Source: Mermis nigrescens
Taxonomy: Eukaryota; Nematoda; Enoplea; Mermithida; Mermithidae
Assembly (NCBI GenBank): GCA_036768485.1
Contig: JAVLUZ010000693.1
Span: 711,042 to 775,041 of the forward strand
Length of the DNA: 64,000 bases
Reading direction: 5' to 3'
A program made the translations under genes and the position numbers. Numbering within the stretch: position 1 is the stretch's first letter; every line of letters starts with the position of its first letter. Positions 12,101 to 24,764 of this stretch are shown piece after piece. The notes beneath the pieces were generated by a model. It had not been told where the DNA came from, ran no database searches, and worked only from the letters and a program-made list of their open reading frames with translations.

Positions 12101-13773
12101 CTGTGATTAATTCCTAGACCGGTTTTAGAACATGCGAAGGAACGTAGTTTTTAAGCTATTTTAGCATTCAATCCTGGATGCCATTTGGATAAAAAAAGCT
12201 CTCTGATTTATTTTCCATCAGGCGACTGAGCCGCAGGCCGGTCATGCTCTGCATTTCTGGTCCGGCCGGCCGGACCCTCACGCACATGTTTGGTTACGCG
12301 GGAGTGCATGGAAGAGCGGTTTGGAAGAGACATGTTAGTTAAAGTCAGGAAATTTTTGACCCCACGATTTTTTGTAAAAAATTTTTTTGGCAATTTTTTG
12401 GTGCTTTTTTGCCATTTTTGATCTACAATTGGAGGTCATATACCTCCTCCTTTAAATGGCCGCGGACCCTCTACCGGAAATTTCGAGTCATTACATATGT
12501 GGTGTTTGGAGCATACATAGGTAGTACTTGAATTTGGGGTATGAGTGATGCAAAATTGCAGAAATCCCCAAAAAAGGTGCCATTTATTGATCACCAGCAT
12601 TCGAAAAATTCCCGCTGCAGAATGCGGCAGACTCCCAGAATTAAATTTTGGCGGTTTTTTATTAAATTTCGCTCCAGCAGATCGCTCAGAATTAGACCGC
12701 TGTCCCTTTATGGCTGACATACATATAGTAGGCAGCTGCCAAATTTTAAGGGGAGGGGTCCGATGGGGTCAAACAGCCTGAAATAAGAACCAGAATCCAA
12801 TTCAGTGGCTTCATCAATTTTTTGAGGGTCTATATCACACATGGGCGTGGCGGGTTAAGGATTTTCACCCCCTCCCCCAGAACTTGCAAAACCCACAGAT
12901 CACTTTAGACCCTAGAATTCTATTTTTAGTAAAATTTTTTGGCGATTTGACTAATCCAGACCCCCGAGAATTTTCTTAGCTGCCCCTGTATAGTCCAAGC
13001 CATCCATGAGCAGCAAATAAAATCTACTGGAGGTCAGGGGTCTGGTTCGGTAAAAATGCCAGAAATCGTCAAAAATGTTACTAATAATAGAATTATGGGG
13101 GTCTACAGTAATCTGCGGGGAAGGGTTTAATTACGAGGATAGCGGCGGGTGGAAATCCCCCAAACCCCTTTCCCACGCCAACGTGTAGTCCAGACCGTGT
13201 ACTGACACCCTAATTTGAACAGGCAAGTAGCTTTGGGAGGAATAGGGGGACTAGTCATTTCCCTAATTTTGAAATTCTCGAGTCGATATTAGAAAGACCG
13301 TTGTAGTAGATTTTAGCATTATTTTGAGCTGATGGGCCCGAAATTTTCGGGCCATTCCAAAATGTTTCAAAATTATTTTTTTGTTTTTTTTTTTAAATTA
13401 TTTCTTCTCCGATAATAAGAGCTCGCTGGGAAACGCTAGCGAACTACCATTACTTTCATCTGTCTACATACAAGTATTTGCTGAGATATTTAATTTCAAA
13501 ATTTTAGTCCACCCAAATTCAGACAGCCTGCTACTGCAGTGCCTGAATTTTTAACCTCTCAGGAAGCTAGCCGACGAAGACCGAGTGCGATACGCGAGCG
13601 AAATCGCCAATTTTCGCATGAACATTGCGCTGGTTAAGGCGGACGAAAAAGCGCGAAAAATCGAAATGATTTCAAATCAGTTGAGGTTTAAACATCGCGG
13701 CGTGCAATACCGTCGATCGGTGCTGAAAGATTTGGGCGTTCAGGGTGTACTGGACGACAGGAATCGCGTCTAA
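3047..13773 (+). CDS. two-HMG-box protein, probably mitochondrial TFAM/HMG-5-like (four exons)
   Basis: Exons 3047-3121, 5113-5251, 10976-11212 and 13563-13773 encode about 220 residues. Box A runs from RRPMTSW through LAEEWGRM to EDKRRYSDQKALW. Box B runs from DAPKHTRTSFMLF through IGRMWQKLTENEKQRF to DEDRVRYASEIANF. A basic tail of about 45 residues follows. Two tandem boxes plus a basic tail, in a protein of this size, fit TFAM and nematode HMG-5, which bend and coat mitochondrial DNA. The same open frame extends up to ATG 2927, adding 40 residues rich in F, H, S and T with no Asp or Glu, as expected of a mitochondrial presequence. Junctions 2/3 and 3/4 restore split codons exactly. Junction 1/2 is one base out of phase with canonical sites (see findings). 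Another HMGB-type protein is possible. HMG identity is firm; mitochondrial role is inferred. Confidence 0.8.
3122..5112 (+). other. HMG gene intron 1
   Basis: The stretch 3190-4330 is a dispersed repeat whose inverted, partly diverged relative lies at about 43060-43700. Shared blocks include the ATGGCxGCC region near 3670 and the cluster around the CTAGCT motif near 3590. The rest is AT-rich with no recognised exon. A missing micro-exon that would repair the exon 1/2 phase could be here, but I did not find one. Confidence 0.5.
5113..5251 (+). CDS. HMG gene exon 2: box A helices 1-3
   Basis: Acceptor TCTCTGAAAG ends at 5112. The frame reads SSFELYDSSKSRLPTIIFKT, then LAEEWGRMNQKQREPYVRLE and QEDKRR. 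The W-x-x-M and EPYV.L...DKRR pattern is a standard HMG helix 2/3. Donor CGGAG|GTAACT leaves phase 2. If one extra residue is placed at the exon 1 junction, the spacing from RP to the box A tryptophan is 35 residues, exactly as in HMGB1 and TFAM. Confidence 0.8.
5252..5879 (+). other. HMG gene intron 2, proximal part
   Basis: AT-rich; nothing recognised before the composite repeat that starts near 5880. Confidence 0.5.
6028..6410. repeat. dispersed repeat inserted in R1
   Basis: Absent from the matching position of copy R4 (around 42110), so it is an insertion. Relatives lie at about 28966-29400 and, in the other orientation, at about 10420-10740 and 30070-30480. Shared traits are GCATGGGAATT, a GCTAAAAA-GC-TTAAAA block, and G runs at the ends. 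Confidence 0.6.
7345..7610. repeat. ~35 bp tandem repeat
   Basis: Several imperfect copies built around CCAAAAAGGCTATATAGCT, spaced about 33-37 bases. Each unit carries the self-complementary core AGCTATATAGCT or a variant. Confidence 0.75.
8102..9445 (-). mobile_element. Tc1/mariner-superfamily element, 1344 bp, defective
   Basis: Terminal inverted repeats CAGGGTGTTCCACCTAAGT (19 of 19; 23 of 24 when extended to ..CAC) lie at 8102 and, reverse complemented, at 9445. Both ends are flanked by TA (8100-8101 and 9446-9447), the superfamily's target duplication. The single internal gene runs on the minus strand and is broken. The intact ends could still be mobilised by an active relative. It sits in intron 2 of the HMG gene, opposite to its transcription. 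Confidence 0.93.
8245..9279 (-). pseudogene. Tc1/mariner-superfamily transposase pseudogene
   Basis: From ATG at 9279 the frame begins SYSLTERAKVAAWFEWTQS, followed by FGRDPPDKNSIRKWHRN, the helix-turn-helix part. The catalytic core shows FSDEAHF (first Asp), MQDGAPPHW (second Asp) and WPPRSPDL..CDFFLWG (third Asp). About 42-43 residues separate the last two, longer than in classical mariner. Three lesions are visible: loss of about 30 bases between METGS and SEENVERV near 9120, a one-base shift near 8500, and a 4-base tandem duplication (GACA) just before the last catalytic motif near 8458. The C-terminus ends GGDHVKVYNY then stop at 8245. It cannot make active transposase as read. Confidence 0.9.
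9448..10975 (+). other. HMG gene intron 2, distal part
   Basis: Contains a dispersed repeat at about 10420-10740, related to 30070-30480 and in opposite orientation to 6028-6410 and 28966-29400. Shared block: TACGTGTTCTTGGGG. The remainder is AT-rich with short open frames that I do not recognise. Confidence 0.5.
10976..11212 (+). CDS. HMG gene exon 3: end of box A, linker, most of box B
   Basis: Acceptor ATCAACAG ends at 10975. The first base completes the AG left by exon 2 to Arg, giving DKRRYSDQKALW. The linker contains RRRRKHPDAPK. Box B begins HTRTSFMLFRSEQFHIVKQ and continues to NEKQRF. Donor AA|GTACGA after 11212 leaves phase 2. Reading through the donor gives a stop at about 11259, so the splice is needed. 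Confidence 0.88.
11213..13562 (+). other. HMG gene intron 3
   Basis: Mostly non-coding. About 12400-13210 holds several short repeats with one-sided G or C runs (for example around GGGCGTGGCGGG near 12844 and CCCCCTCCCCC near 12880). Their relatives lie near 23470-23630, 31780-31960, 49930-50030 and 51060-51230. About 13290-13500 resembles about 38880-39120. Confidence 0.5.
13563..13773 (+). CDS. HMG gene exon 4: end of box B and basic tail
   Basis: Acceptor ACCTCTCAG ends at 13562. The first base completes AA to Lys, giving KQRFKKLADEDRVRYASEI, a perfect HMG helix 3 continuation. The tail is basic (KADEKARKIEMI, FKHRGVQYRRSVLK) and ends DDRNRV then TAA at 13771-13773. This exon is clearly richer in GC than its surroundings. 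Confidence 0.88.
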
Positions 13774-13994
13774 CTTTCAAATTTTTATAACATATTTGGA
13801 ACACGCAGATATTTATGTGATAAATCATATTCAGCGGTCAATGTGTGTCTTGTTAGGTCTTTATATTGTATTAATGTATCAGTATTTTGAATCTCGATCT
13901 TAGCTGCATTTACTAATTATCGCAATATAAATCAATATCACGAGTAAAATGCGTTGCCTTTAGTAGTCCATAACAAAACACCTGTTGTAAGGCG

Positions 13995-14335
<341 letters not shown>

Positions 14336-14345
14336 TAATAGTCAT

Positions 14346-16629
14346 AAAAATAATGACAGCAATGGACATCCAATAATTATAATAATTCTTAAAGATAAGT
14401 GAAGATTCTTTAAATTAAACAGGTTTCTTAGATATGCTTACCAATTAATAATGTGTTTTGGTTGCTTCCGGGTTATATTGACACGGATTTAATTCTGGGG
14501 CCCAAAAGGTGCCGAGCAATTAGCGTTTTTCTAATTCTGGGGAGTCCAGCAAGACCCCATAGCCCAAACCGTCACCCGACCCCGATTTTGGCAAAAATCT
14601 GCGAAGCGATTTTTAGGGGCTTCCTTGCTGTTTTTGTCCTTCGAAAATTAGAAGTATTACGTGCACCTCTTACGACCGACTTATTCTCCCCAAAATTTTG
14701 ATCTGCAGCAATATGGAGCGAACGAGTGCAAAAATTTTCAAAGGTAAAAAAGCTGTCCGAAAGTGGATTGTAGTAGCCAACAGCATAATTTTTCGATGTT
14801 TTTCTTTGAGCGCTGTTCATTGATATCATAAAATTCCTTAAAATACGAGAAATTGCAGAAAATTTATTTCAAGGCGGTCTTTTGTGTCTGAAATATCCAC
14901 GTCGAACTCCATTCGCCAACGCGCGGTTAAAGTGTATGGAGAAAAATACTTCGGAAGTCTAAATTACGTAGACATTAGTGAGTGCTCATTTCTACACTTA
15001 GTGCTCATTTTTATCAGTCTGGGAATAAATGAACACCGTCAGAGAGATGCATTCTTCAATAGACCATGTGAGATCGTAATGTTATATGAGATATAATTTA
15101 AAATATATTATAAAAACAATCATATGATATAGCATAATCAAAGACTCATGGAGTTTTTTGATCAATTGTGTTAGCAGAATTAATTGTGGCTACCTGAAAT
15201 TTAGTCTGGTCTTACCTTGATCAGAGTCCAGTCTGAAAAGTTGTGAAATAAATAGCTCCTGAAATGCAGTAATCTTTATGTTTGCGACGGTAGGATGATT
15301 AAACCCTCTGTTTACCGTGCCCTACGTTGGAGGAATAATGAATCGTTTTATTGGCATTTTTTCTGTTCTTCATTATATAAATACAGGAGCCGCTCTATGT
15401 CTACAAAATCAACTTACGGATGTTATCATCTTCGGGATTTACTTAGGTACCTGAACTGCTCTCAGCGCTGGTCCTTTTCGCATAGTCACTGAATAAATTC
15501 GATTCTCTGGACCCTTGTAGACCTACGGCTTCAACTCCCTCAGTCCTAATATTGCTGACCGCTTTTAGTTGGGAGTTTCAGCAGCTACGCCCTAGATCCT
15601 AAAGTACCTACCTAAATTCCGGATTGCCGCGAGGTCAGTTGACCTATCTCAACCCAGCTCAAGTTGATTAATTAACATGTTTTCAAAGTTTACACTTGTC
15701 TTGAAATGTTTTTTGGTTCCTAATCAGTACAGCACTCTAGACCTTAAATACAACAACAGCGAGCTCTCATCTGGTCAATCATCATAAATAATTAAATAAG
15801 GTTTTTGGCTAATTTTAGGGTTGAGAAGAGAATATTAAATTTTGAACGAAATGAATAATTAAAAGTATTCACTTTTCCAATCTACTAAAATAATAGAAGT
15901 CCTCGACGAAGGAAAGCCGACCAACCTGACCATCGGTATAACAAACCCCTGGGTGGGTTTTATAATTTTATTCGGAAATGTACACATGGCAGTAGCCGGG
16001 AAGCAAAAACAAAATATCACTAAACGCTATTTGCCATGGAATCATACACTGAAAAATGATACGGCGACTAACTAACATGAACCAATTCATTCATATCAAA
16101 TTTAAGTGCATCAATTGGCGTGTTGACGCGCACATAAAATAAAAATGGACGATATTATTGGTTATGCAAATACTAATATGGAACAAGAACGTGAAATAAT
16201 ACAATACACGCGTTTTACTAGGATGATAATAGTAACGCAGGGAAATCGAACGTTCAATAACTCTTACAAAAGTAAATTACTGATGTTAGCTTATACGTAA
16301 CTCTGGTTTGCCGGACAAGTATCTAAAATGATTTTGTAATAAAAATTAGGGATTTATTTGAGAACTGAAGGCATAGCCACGAGCTCACCCATCCGCAGAT
16401 GTCTACTCGAAAATAGCTTTGTTAACCGATACAGTACCAAGCTGTTGTCGGATGGAATACGCGAAGTAATGGCAGATGTTCGCACCGTGTAACTCTCGTA
16501 GTTACAATTATCCGTGTGTTCAAAACATTGTCTAGCCTCGTTTAGGTTTCAATTACATCGTTTTTAATGGTTTTGCTTGATGGGAAGTTATAGATTAGGA
16601 AAAAATAAGCATTTTTTGCCCCATTTACA
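14346..16629. other. intergenic, nothing firm
   Basis: Short open frames on both strands. One hydrophobic frame at 15299-15446 ends at a GT donor, but I cannot identify it (see findings). A few CCCC/GGGG-flanked short repeats occur near 14540-14590. Confidence 0.4.
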
Positions 16630-17266
16630 GTAATATCACAAAAACTCAAAAATGGGAAAATAAGGTTCTAATAAAAAAATTTAGTGATTTATTCCTTTCC
16701 AGCTTTTTAAATGCGACCTTTGGTTGTGTTTAATGCAACAGAAATCTATTTTTCTTGTCTCTGCATGGATATCCACCAGGCGCCTATTCTTATGCTTTGT
16801 TTAGTTGTATCTCATTCAAAAATTTATTTCACAGAAAATAAGATACACATTTAGAAAGAGCATAAAAATTGCACTAAACGGAAATAATAATTGCTACAGC
16901 ATGTAAAGAAGGTGTACTTCTATACATACTATGAGTTTTTGCCTTGATGAAGCACTTCGACTGCAAAAGCATGATCGTAAACGGAGGATTAAGGAGCGTC
17001 ATTCATAAGATTTTCTTGTATTATTTTGTTGATTAATCCTCAACATTGTTTTTTCGTTGCAAATCAGCTGTGTAAATACGTACAAATAAATGTTTTGAAC
17101 TCTGTATGGCGGGAACAATTTTTTGCCCAAAAAATTTAAAAAAGGTTCCGGTTCATATCAACTGCATTAATTGTGCGTAATAATGTCTGCTATGATACAT
17201 ACCTACCTCAAAGCATGAATGATAAATGGTCGAGGCGGATACTGAAATAAAGAATAAACCCTTGAT
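16630..17266. repeat. dispersed ~630 bp repeat, copy 2
   Basis: Second copy of the sequence at 1-634, same orientation, diverged by substitutions and small indels throughout. It carries no intact reading frame. Confidence 0.8.
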
Positions 17267-20200
17267 TTTGTATAAAAGTTTGTAAAAACTTTTTTTGCCT
17301 GTTTCTTCCAACGTGGTGATTTGCATCGGGCATTCGCATCGGGTTTGGCTTAAAAAAGTAACGAAAAGCACGTCAGATTATATATATCGCAATACACGAA
17401 ATTCGGTTTGCCGTAGCCGAGTGATATCGTAACTAACGCCTTTTGACATTAAATCTCTTTGGAATAGAGGATAAATTGTTGGAAACTTAATCTAATTCTG
17501 AGTCGCTGCGCGTATAGACAATTCGCTACGGGACCGTAAAAACGTTATGTCTTTTCGAACGGAGAGCAAAATTGAAATAGGGCGTACGTGAACCCGGATC
17601 GTCTCATCGCACTGAATCAACACTGTTTTCAGGTCTTATATGAGATGACATTAAGCCCGTTCATAATTGAAAAAACTATACAAATGGTAGACATATTTAT
17701 ATTATTTTACGATTTTCATTTTATTTCCCGTAGTCTTGTTTTTTCGTTATTCTGCAATTTTTGTATTTTGCGCTAGTTTTTATTTATTTTTTATGTTTCA
17801 GTTTATTATTTTTAACATTTACTTTTGTTGTTGTTTGTACATATTTTAATTACGAGAAAGTGCAAGGCTTATTTATATTAGGTTTCTGCTACGATGGTAT
17901 GTTGCACAATGACTCGTAGGATCCACAAATTCTAGTGGTTATATTCCAAAAAATTTCTGGCGCCTGCACCGAGTCTTATAAAGCATTCGCTTTTTATGCT
18001 TAAAGTGTGTTCAATTATCAAAAGATTCTCCGATTCAACATTTATTTGGCAAATTCGGTTCACTTTTAATTTTTGCCATTCGCGTATTTTTAGCTAATTA
18101 TATCGTTGTTAATCATCAATTTAAATTATTATTAATTATTCTTTACAATTTGACCTAAGTAATTTAATTTGATTACTTCAATTTAAACCTAATTTTTATT
18201 CTATTTTTAACTTGCTTTATCTGGATTAAATTATTTTACTCAGTCTAACTTAATTATTTAATCGATTAAGTTCTAACTTATTTAACTCACTTTAACTTAA
18301 TTATTCAATTAATTAAATTCTTCTAATTTTTGTTCTTCGAATAGCCCTTAATCCTGAAGACGGGCCATTTCTGGTTTGCAAATTTAATATACATTTCTTT
18401 TGTAAATATTCTTTATTTTTGTTAGCCCTGACAACGTTATTTCTATCAAAATCGAATAAGTTTCACAGCTTACGTAGGTTTGTATTGATTTTAATAAGAA
18501 GCTGAGCAATTACTCATCGAAACTTCTGAGCTTCAATCATTCTCGGATCCACAATGGCTAATTATTCTTAAAGTTTGGCATGCCAGGCTTTGCATGAAAA
18601 ACAAATGAGTTTGACTTCCTCACATTCATTCTCAGTTTAGCGTTCGTTTTTTCGCTCTTAATGGTCAGAAGCGGATATCATCAGACGAAACTACTACTTG
18701 CTCGAATTTTTTCCTCCCTGGCGTTATAACTAATTGGAAGGGAACGAGCTGAAATGCGAATTTAATTATCTGGCACGATGCCAGAGGCGAGTTTCATCGT
18801 GCTCGCGTTGACGTGTTGTATTACGAATGAGATATTCCTCTCGTTGAAATTTTCTCCGATTTCTAGTCTTAAAAAAGTTTTTTTCGTATTTTTAGTTATA
18901 TTTTCAAATTATATTTCGTGTATATGATGCTGCATTTTTTAAACAGTTGGATGTCATAGGATGGTCTATTTCTGTCTTTATCTGTCACTTTTATACAATT
19001 ACAGTACTATTGGCGTCTTCGTAATTTCTTTTGTGAGAAAAGCAATCAAAAGCTTGAAATGTTATTTTATCTTATGTTCACTGTGGAGTTCATAAACTCA
19101 ACTTCCTATTAATAAGCACCTATTTTCTATTTAAAGTTTTGCAGTGTTTCCCCACCCGCTTTTCTCATATTAGTCAATTTGTCGTCAATTAGCAAAATAA
19201 TCCGATGAACGTAACGTAATATTAGGGACTCCTAAAATCAGTGTGACCGAAATTACATGTTCTCAACGAATAAAATCTCTTTTTGACCATAGTCTTTTTC
19301 TAATCGCCCCTCATAGTCAGAGCTAATGGTCAAAGTGCAAAAAAACGGGGCGAAATTGGAAATCTTTGCCTCTATAACTTGAGAGTAAAGAAGAATAACA
19401 AATTTAAAAAATAAACAAAATAAGAAAATAAAAAATATCTAATGTTATAAACTACACAATGTTTTAAAATCCTATGTAGAAGGTACCTATGGGTCCGCCA
19501 GAGTGTAATTATGCCTGATTTTTCTGGGAAATGATTAAGGGCTTATCGATCTCATTTTTTTCGTACCTATCTAACGATTTTTTCAAGCCTTTCTTTTTGA
19601 CGCGGTTATCCTTAAAATTTAATTTATTCAATGACTTTTACGCGTATAAGAAACAATAACTGCTTAAAATGCAGATCACCGCTATTTTTATCGGTCTCGC
19701 AGCGAAAATAAGATTCAAGCCAGGTTGATCTCAAAAAATCGTTCGGTTCAATTTATCTTATGCCTCACGCACTTTATGATGTCATTTGATCGATGGACGA
19801 TTAATTTAGGTATGTAAAAATGTCGTCAAATTCTGCGATCAAGTCGCTTCCGGAAAAGTCAGCTAACCAACCAAAAAATGTAAAAGACGAGTAAAATCGT
19901 CATGAGCCTAAACAAATCATATTTTTTCCGGTTACTCAATTCGAAATAGACGCATTTTACGAGCGCACTATTGGGAAATGATTAGGGAAGGTCGAGGATT
20001 AATTTATTTCTGACAGTAATAAAAATGCCGAAAATGGCTTTGATTGATAAAAATGATGTAGGCTTATACTCAGATACTTATTCAATCCTATATTCCGCGT
20101 TAAATAGATGAGATTTGTAAATTTTTTGCTTTTCTGGACACTTCCCTCCTTAAAATTTAACATATCAACGCGACTCACATGTGAGCTAAACTTCGAAACC

Positions 20201-22569
20201 GAAACTGGATTTGAATGCCGCGCGCACCCGTATTTAAGTGGTCTCGTAGCGAATGCGCAGGCACATAGCTGGCCGTCCTACCTTTTTGGGGTTCCAACAG
20301 CGATTATTGGGGGACTAAGCCTAAAAAGGCCATAAATAGCACAAAATAACGTGTGAAAAGTCCTATTTTTCTGATTTTTCTGAATTTTAGGGGGGTCCGA
20401 ACCCCCATCCCTCACCAGAGATACGTGCCTGCGAATGCGGAATGTAAGGAAGCAATTCATTTTTTATCCTAGCCCTCGAGCCAAAGAGCTGATTTTTTTG
20501 ACAAGACCTATTAATGCTTAACTCCTAATGCCAACAAACATTCCCTATTCCCATTATCAATCACAAAATATATATTCCTTACCATTCGCAACACATTAAT
20601 ATAAAACTACCCACAGTATGCCAGATCCCTACACCTACGCATGTATTCAATCTCATTCATAAGCTAGAAGACGCGATGTACCGATGCAAATGTAATTGAC
20701 TCGTTTCATTGATTGATCGCTTAGATTTAGTGATTTTTGGGCGAATAAAGCGTCGAACAAAATTAGATTTACGACGCGTAACGATTTTTCGTCCTTGAAA
20801 AAATTGCCAAAAGCGACACCTCCGATAAACCTCTTATCAAATATCTGGCAGCTAATAAAAAATTTGCATGCCTCCGCTTTTATATACATACTCCGCCTCT
20901 TATATACAATACGCGTAGGGTTATTTCCCAAAAATTTTCTCTTCATATTTTCGTAAGCGCGTCAAGTTTTTCTACAACAGTAAAATTCGTCGTGCGTACA
21001 TAAACATCTTGAGGCTATTATCTACATTATACAGCGAAGAAATTAAGCTTCGGATAGGCTAAGCTAACTAAGTTACGGATATATGAGCTGGAATACATAA
21101 TTGAAATCGACGCGCAGATGCAAAAAGCCGAAGAATTCGCATTAAGTGCTTTTTGCGCTTTAGCCGATGGCCATTTACATGCTTTAATGGCTAATTTTCG
21201 ATGAGGAGTCTGAAAAAGTGCTTACGCATTTCTCGTATATTGTCCGCTTCACGGGCTTATGATTTATAGTGAGTATTGCTCTTACAATATTATCCATTTC
21301 ATAGCGAATGCTACTGTAATAGTATTGCTTGTTTAAGCTGCTTTATTTAGAATTATGGTGTCCGGCTAGAACATAATTTTTTCGTTGGACAAAAGAGTCA
21401 GCTCCGCAATGAGCCGTGAATAATCTTTTCTATTATATTTTCTGCCGATATTTTTAATTTTTTAAATTATTTCTTTGCGTAATTCTGGATCTTTAAACGT
21501 TTATTATTTTCAACTTGATGTATATTCAGCATTTTTCGTATAATATTTTAAAGTGCGAATAGCTAACAGAAAAATTTAGAGAGTGGTCAATTTGGAAAAT
21601 ATAATTTGAATATATTTTATACATTTTTTAGAAATAACGTACTTACGTAATATTTTATGTAATATTCGTGAACTCTGTTTCTGCTTATAAAGCGTGGAAA
21701 CTTCCAGAAAAGGATTGAATAATATGATTTTCTATTTTCTTTGTGGACGATGAGTCTGAAATTCTTGATTCTATCTCTAAGATTCTATTTCGAAAGCAGC
21801 GATCAAGAGAAATTTTTAAAGGCACACAAGGAACATTCTATCTAGTCAGCGCGTGCAATTGACGTGGAGAAAATAGGATTCTACCAACCAATAATTAGCT
21901 GGCCTTACGAAATTCGGAAGCGACAAAATCTTTTCAGCAATATTTCAGTCAATAGATAATTCTAATATTATTAAATGATTCTGATGGGTTACGAGCCTGG
22001 TGTGACCAGAAAAATATCGGCAAAGGCGAGAGTTTGAGGGGTACAGACTACAGACCCACAGAATGGAAAGTGAACTATTTTTTGGAGAAAATGAGGCATA
22101 ACGAAGGCCGGAAAATTTAATGAAAATAAAAGTTTTAAGTAAAGTGCACTAAAAGGATCAGCAGAACTGTAGTAGTACACTATTTTAGGATTTATGACAG
22201 TTTTTGAGATAAGTCTTGGCCTAAAAAATCTGGCTGACTCACCCCATCCAGACCGGCTGATCCCTCAAACTGATCATGTTGCGAGTACGCCTCAATGAAT
22301 TTGTATCACATATCTGATATGTAAAACGGGGGCAGTGGACCTCATCCGTAAGATTCCTGAGTAATAAGTGAAATATATACTTTTCCCCTAATTTCTACCC
22401 GATTTTGCCGCTTTTGTGCTCTAGTGAATCGATGATGCTTTGGTATGACGAAATAAATAACCATATAATATTATTTATGTTTATATCTGATATAACAATT
22501 TAGTGATATTTATCAATAAACATTTATTCATGTAATATCTTCCATCAATTCTTTCTTCTGCTTTAGTCC
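17267..22569. other. intergenic, AT-rich, nothing recognised
   Basis: 5.3 kb in which I recognise no gene, RNA or transposon on either strand. 18060-18350 is very AT-rich with repeated TTAATT words. Confidence 0.4.
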
Positions 22570-22835
22570 CGACCACAAGTGGGCGTGGGGAGTTTGGGGT
22601 ATGCACTCCCCAAAAATCAAAATTACCTCCCCAGAAACCGAAAGTACCCCCTCCCTGAATTCGATTAATGAAAATTTTATCTGATTTTTTCCGCAATTTT
22701 TCGATGCCAATGAATGGTGCTCGATTAGAAACGTTAAAAAATGGTGTTTTTCCGCCATAACACCTATTTAAGGCAATTTTTTGACCTTTGAAAAATATTG
22801 CACCTTCCAGAATTCTGGTGCCGTCCAACTATGGT
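22570..22835 (+). repeat. ~260 bp dispersed repeat F, copy F1
   Basis: Begins CACAAGTGGGCGTGGGG and ends near CTATGGTCC. The core holds GATGCCAATG, GAAACGTTAAAAAATGGTGT and a TTTGACCTTTGAAAAA block. Other copies are at 28711-28965 (+), about 32442-32706 (-) and 53395-53640 (+). It looks like a small non-autonomous element. Confidence 0.75.
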
Positions 22836-24764
22836 CCCGATGTTTTGATGTGTTAATGTCTAAAGGTATGCTTAGCATGGTGCCAATAAGCCTAATCATG
22901 CGATGAATGCAACAGGGCCCATTCGCGAATGGTTTTGAACACAAATCAAACTTTGTATTTTTCATACGTCAAGCTTGCGAATACTTTTCAAAATCTAGCT
23001 TCATTGAAATTTCGCGGGAATGAAATATTAGAAGCGAACTCGAGCGTGGAGGGAATTTTCCTATTGATCTTTTTGCATTGTCTTAGAGAAATTCGGTTAT
23101 TGTTCGATTATACGAGTAAATCGTTTCTCGAATTTTATTTTCTAAATTTTTTATTCAATTATTCTTTTATTCATTTCTTAAAAATAACAGCACATCAATA
23201 TTAACAAAATTTTTATCAATTTAATCATTGATTTAAATTTAGTGATCGCCGAAATTAGTTGGGAAATAAAATAAAAAACGCTTTTTCATTATTTTTGGTA
23301 ACTGACGTCTTAAATCGAATTATCGATGAAAAACTAAACTTTATTTCGTAATTTTTGATTCGACTGTTGTTTTTCAACCAAATCTCTTTTTGACGATGGC
23401 TGCAACGTTCACATGGGCCTGAGGCATCTAGGTGCTTCTTAGACTGGACCACTAAATCTTAAGGGACCCACGAATGGAGTCCACCATACATGGGCAGTAC
23501 AAAAATTCCTGGAGGGTCAGGATAGAATATAGTTATCTGGGTCTGCAGTAATCTGCCGGGGTTGTTTCAACTTCTGAGGGGGTGGGGTACAAACGACCCC
23601 CTCTCACGCTCATGTGTGGAGTCCACTAAAATCAGATTTAACAATTTTCTTAAGTTTAGCTTCGCGTGTTTTTGCTACTAATAGAAGGCTTGATGAGAAA
23701 GGCTGAACGTAGTATTTGGACCCAGCATTAATTTTTTTGGCAATTTTTAACCTATAAAAGTTTTTGGAACATTTGGACTTAGGCGATGCCCATGTATAGC
23801 CGCTAAAGAATTTTCAGAGACATGATGTACGACATACGTAAGAGCGTGCTGAGCTAGAGACCCCTTGAAGTAATTTTTCAGAGTTGCATTATTTTCTGCT
23901 GGTAAAAAAGTCAAAGGCATCAGTAACACAATATGAGTAATCTACGTAATAAACATCTGTACTAAAAAGAGTATATACTTGAACTATCAAGCGAATAAAC
24001 GAAACCACGAAAAAATTATCAGGAATTTTTATAAAATATTGCAGATAAAAATGATAAAAAGAAGCATAAATTAATTTTACTTCAAAAATTGAGATAGACT
24101 GCGTTGTGGATGTTAGATTTTGAGTCGGTATAAATGTGCTACATATAAATACAAAATAAAGTAAATGAAATATAAAGTAAAATAAAATATAGTATAAATA
24201 AAATGCTATACAATATCAATAAAAAATATAGTATAAGATACGCAATCTATTCACCCGCCCATATGTGCGGTCTAACTCACCCCAAATCCCACCACGCTCA
24301 ACCGCAATTAGAACATGTACATGCAGTGAAATAACTGTAAGCTCCGGAAAAATGAAAATTGCGTTTAATTCAATTTCGAGTAGTAATCGACCATATTAGC
24401 TCTTACGGCTCAAATGAGCAAATCATTCAAAATTCAAGGCCCACGAATGTGGCGAATGTCAATTTTTAGGGCAGTAAAAGAATCGATTTTACTCTACTTT
24501 TTGCGCTCGCTTATTAAATTATCCTCAGCTTGTTCACATGGAAACAGGCTACGCATAGCACTTTTCTTACTTCGTTTTATTTGATTTACTGCCCAACATC
24601 CTCTCGAGTAGTTAACTTAATTTTTGCCTCTTGAGCCTGCTGCTCTTTTCGCGACTAAACATAGTCCGGGGACTTTTCATGCGAATTCACCTCGAAAATT
24701 CTCATAATCATATCAGTTTTTTGGACATTTAAAATTTAGGAATGATTTCCAATTTTGTAACTTA
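22836..24764. other. intergenic with one G-run repeat
   Basis: About 23470-23630 resembles 13020-13200; shared traits are GGTCTRCAGTAATCTGC and a run of G followed by CCCC and CATGTGTGGAGTCC or similar. Otherwise nothing recognised. 24130-24250 is low-complexity AATATAAA-like sequence. Confidence 0.45.

Noticed and set aside
17410..17450. TAGCCGAGTGA as a second tRNA A box
   Set aside because: No B box or foldable stems downstream.
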